Source: Anaerolineales bacterium (GTDB taxonomy: Bacteria; Chloroflexota; Anaerolineae; 4572-78; NAK82). Taken from it: a stretch of DNA of 6,167 nt. Position numbers and translations under genes: made by a program. The notes beneath the pieces were generated by a model. The model was not told the origin of the DNA. It saw only the letters and a list, made by a program, of their open reading frames with translations, and did not search any database. This document shows, in pieces, positions 5,487-6,167 of the stretch; the stretch's first letter is position 1; each line of letters starts with the position of its first letter. The stretch is from assembly GCA_024643945.1 (NCBI GenBank), contig JAHELX010000382.1:1-6167 (forward strand). The letters are read 5' to 3'.

Positions 5487-6167
5487 TCACTGGCCTGATT
5501 TGCGTTCTGTATAGTTGATCTGGTAGACTTCGACGAATGAGTCGGCATAGAGCTGTGTCAGGTACTTTCTACGGAATGTATAGAAGGCGGCAATGTGTTC
5601 TGCGCGTGGGCCGGCCGGGTTCCGGTCGCGCAGCCAGGGCTTGAGCCCGTCATGGTTGATCAGCAAATGGGTCGCTCCCAGCGCCTGTAATTGCTGCAAC
5701 GCTCCCTCAGGCGTCTGGTAGCGGTAAATTAGGTCACCCCAGCGATCGTAGATAGGATCCGGCAGGCAATCGCGTTGGCAGTAATACGTCTGTCCCTCCC
5801 ACAGATAGACTACCCGTGCCTGGGGCGGCAACTCGGCATTGATGAACTCCAGTGAAGGATAGATGTAATTGGCCCGACGCAGGTAACTGGCTGGCGACTC
5901 CAACCCCAACACGACTGGAAGGGGGTTCTTACTCAATGGGGTGAGCATGGCAAGGTGAATAGCCAGTGTGGGGGCGATCAGAGCCAGCGGGGCGGTGCGT
6001 ACCAGTGCACTGAGCCAATGATGACCGCGCGCCAGGTGGAAGAGGCGAGCCAGTGCCCAGCCAGCGCAGAGACTCAGCCAGGGTAAGATGAGCAGCAAGT
6101 AGCGCAGTTCTTGCATCATCGCTGCCCATAGATAGAATTGGGCGACTATGTATAGCCACAGGCCGAT
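5487..6167 (-). CDS. C-terminal part of an ArnT/PMT-like GT-C membrane glycosyltransferase, 5' end cut by window edge
   Basis: The frame stays open upstream of the internal Met codons at 6114-6119 to the window edge, giving 226 codons and a TGA stop. Those Met codons sit inside a helix region (visible residues IGLWLYIVAQFYLWAAMMQ), so they are not the start. The visible part begins with the last hydrophobic helices, including ELRYLLLILPWLSL, a pattern typical of the last helices of GT39/ArnT-like (PMT_2) proteins. Another helix follows around visible residues 52-74, then a soluble domain of about 150 residues. That domain has strand-like pieces such as ARVVYLWEG and ATHLLINHDG and two cysteines in YYCQRDCLPD, fitting the extracytoplasmic C-terminal domain of large bacterial GT-C enzymes. 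These use polyprenyl-phosphate-linked sugars to glycosylate lipids or proteins. The catalytic N-terminal loop is outside the window, so acceptor and sugar cannot be judged. A 179-bp gap separates it from the next gene, so co-transcription is possible but not shown. Confidence 0.82.
   Translation of the reverse strand: MGLWLYIVAQFYLWAAMMQELRYLLLILPWLSLCAGWALARLFHLARGHHWLSALVRTAPLALIAPTLAIHLAMLTPLSKNPLPVVLGLESPASYLRRANYIYPSLEFINAELPPQARVVYLWEGQTYYCQRDCLPDPIYDRWGDLIYRYQTPEGALQQLQALGATHLLINHDGLKPWLRDRNPAGPRAEHIAAFYTFRRKYLTQLYADSFVEVYQINYTERKSGQ

Noticed and set aside
6114..6119. Internal Met codons as the start of the ArnT-like gene
   Set aside because: The same frame continues upstream to the window edge with hydrophobic helix-like sequence, so the gene is truncated by the window rather than starting here.

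Overview
The window is a piece of a bacterial cell-envelope glycosylation locus. All five recognisable genes lie on the minus strand, so transcription runs from high to low coordinates, and the two outer genes run off the window. The likely source is a moderately GC-rich environmental bacterium. A Chloroflexota (Anaerolineae-like) origin is my best guess. It rests on the mix of a DPM1-type GT2 enzyme, a long YfhO-like protein and ArnT-like/GT87-like membrane enzymes, and on the short heptamer repeats. No taxonomic marker gene is present, so this is weak.

Layout in transcription order: (1) the C-terminal part of an ArnT/PMT-type GT-C membrane glycosyltransferase (5487-6167); (2) a 179-bp gap with a 15-bp perfect inverted repeat and a strong Shine-Dalgarno; (3) a GT2 glycosyltransferase of the polyprenyl-phosphate-sugar synthase type (4480-5307); (4) an 863-residue YfhO-like polytopic membrane protein (1892-4483) overlapping the GT2 gene by 4 bp (ATGA); (5) a dolichyl/polyprenyl-phosphate mannose synthase-like GT2 enzyme (1094-1876) 15 bp downstream, with a GTG start; (6) a GT87-like GT-C membrane glycosyltransferase (1-1097, truncated by the window edge), again overlapping by ATGA. 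The last four genes look like one translationally coupled operon. Whether the first gene belongs to the same transcript is not clear.

Working model (inference): the two cytoplasmic GT2 enzymes charge a polyprenyl-phosphate carrier with sugars from nucleotide donors. The GT-C proteins then transfer those sugars, outside the membrane, onto an envelope acceptor (glycolipid, polymer or protein). No flippase (GtrA/GtcA-like) and no acceptor gene is visible. The window holds no RNA gene, CRISPR array, transposase, integrase or phage gene. Coding density is high and the only sizeable gap is 5308-5486. The most unusual features are small repeats at gene junctions: the inverted repeat in the gap, a nested hairpin at the end of the first GT2 gene next to the YfhO-like start, and two heptamer tandem repeats inside or at the end of the YfhO-like gene.
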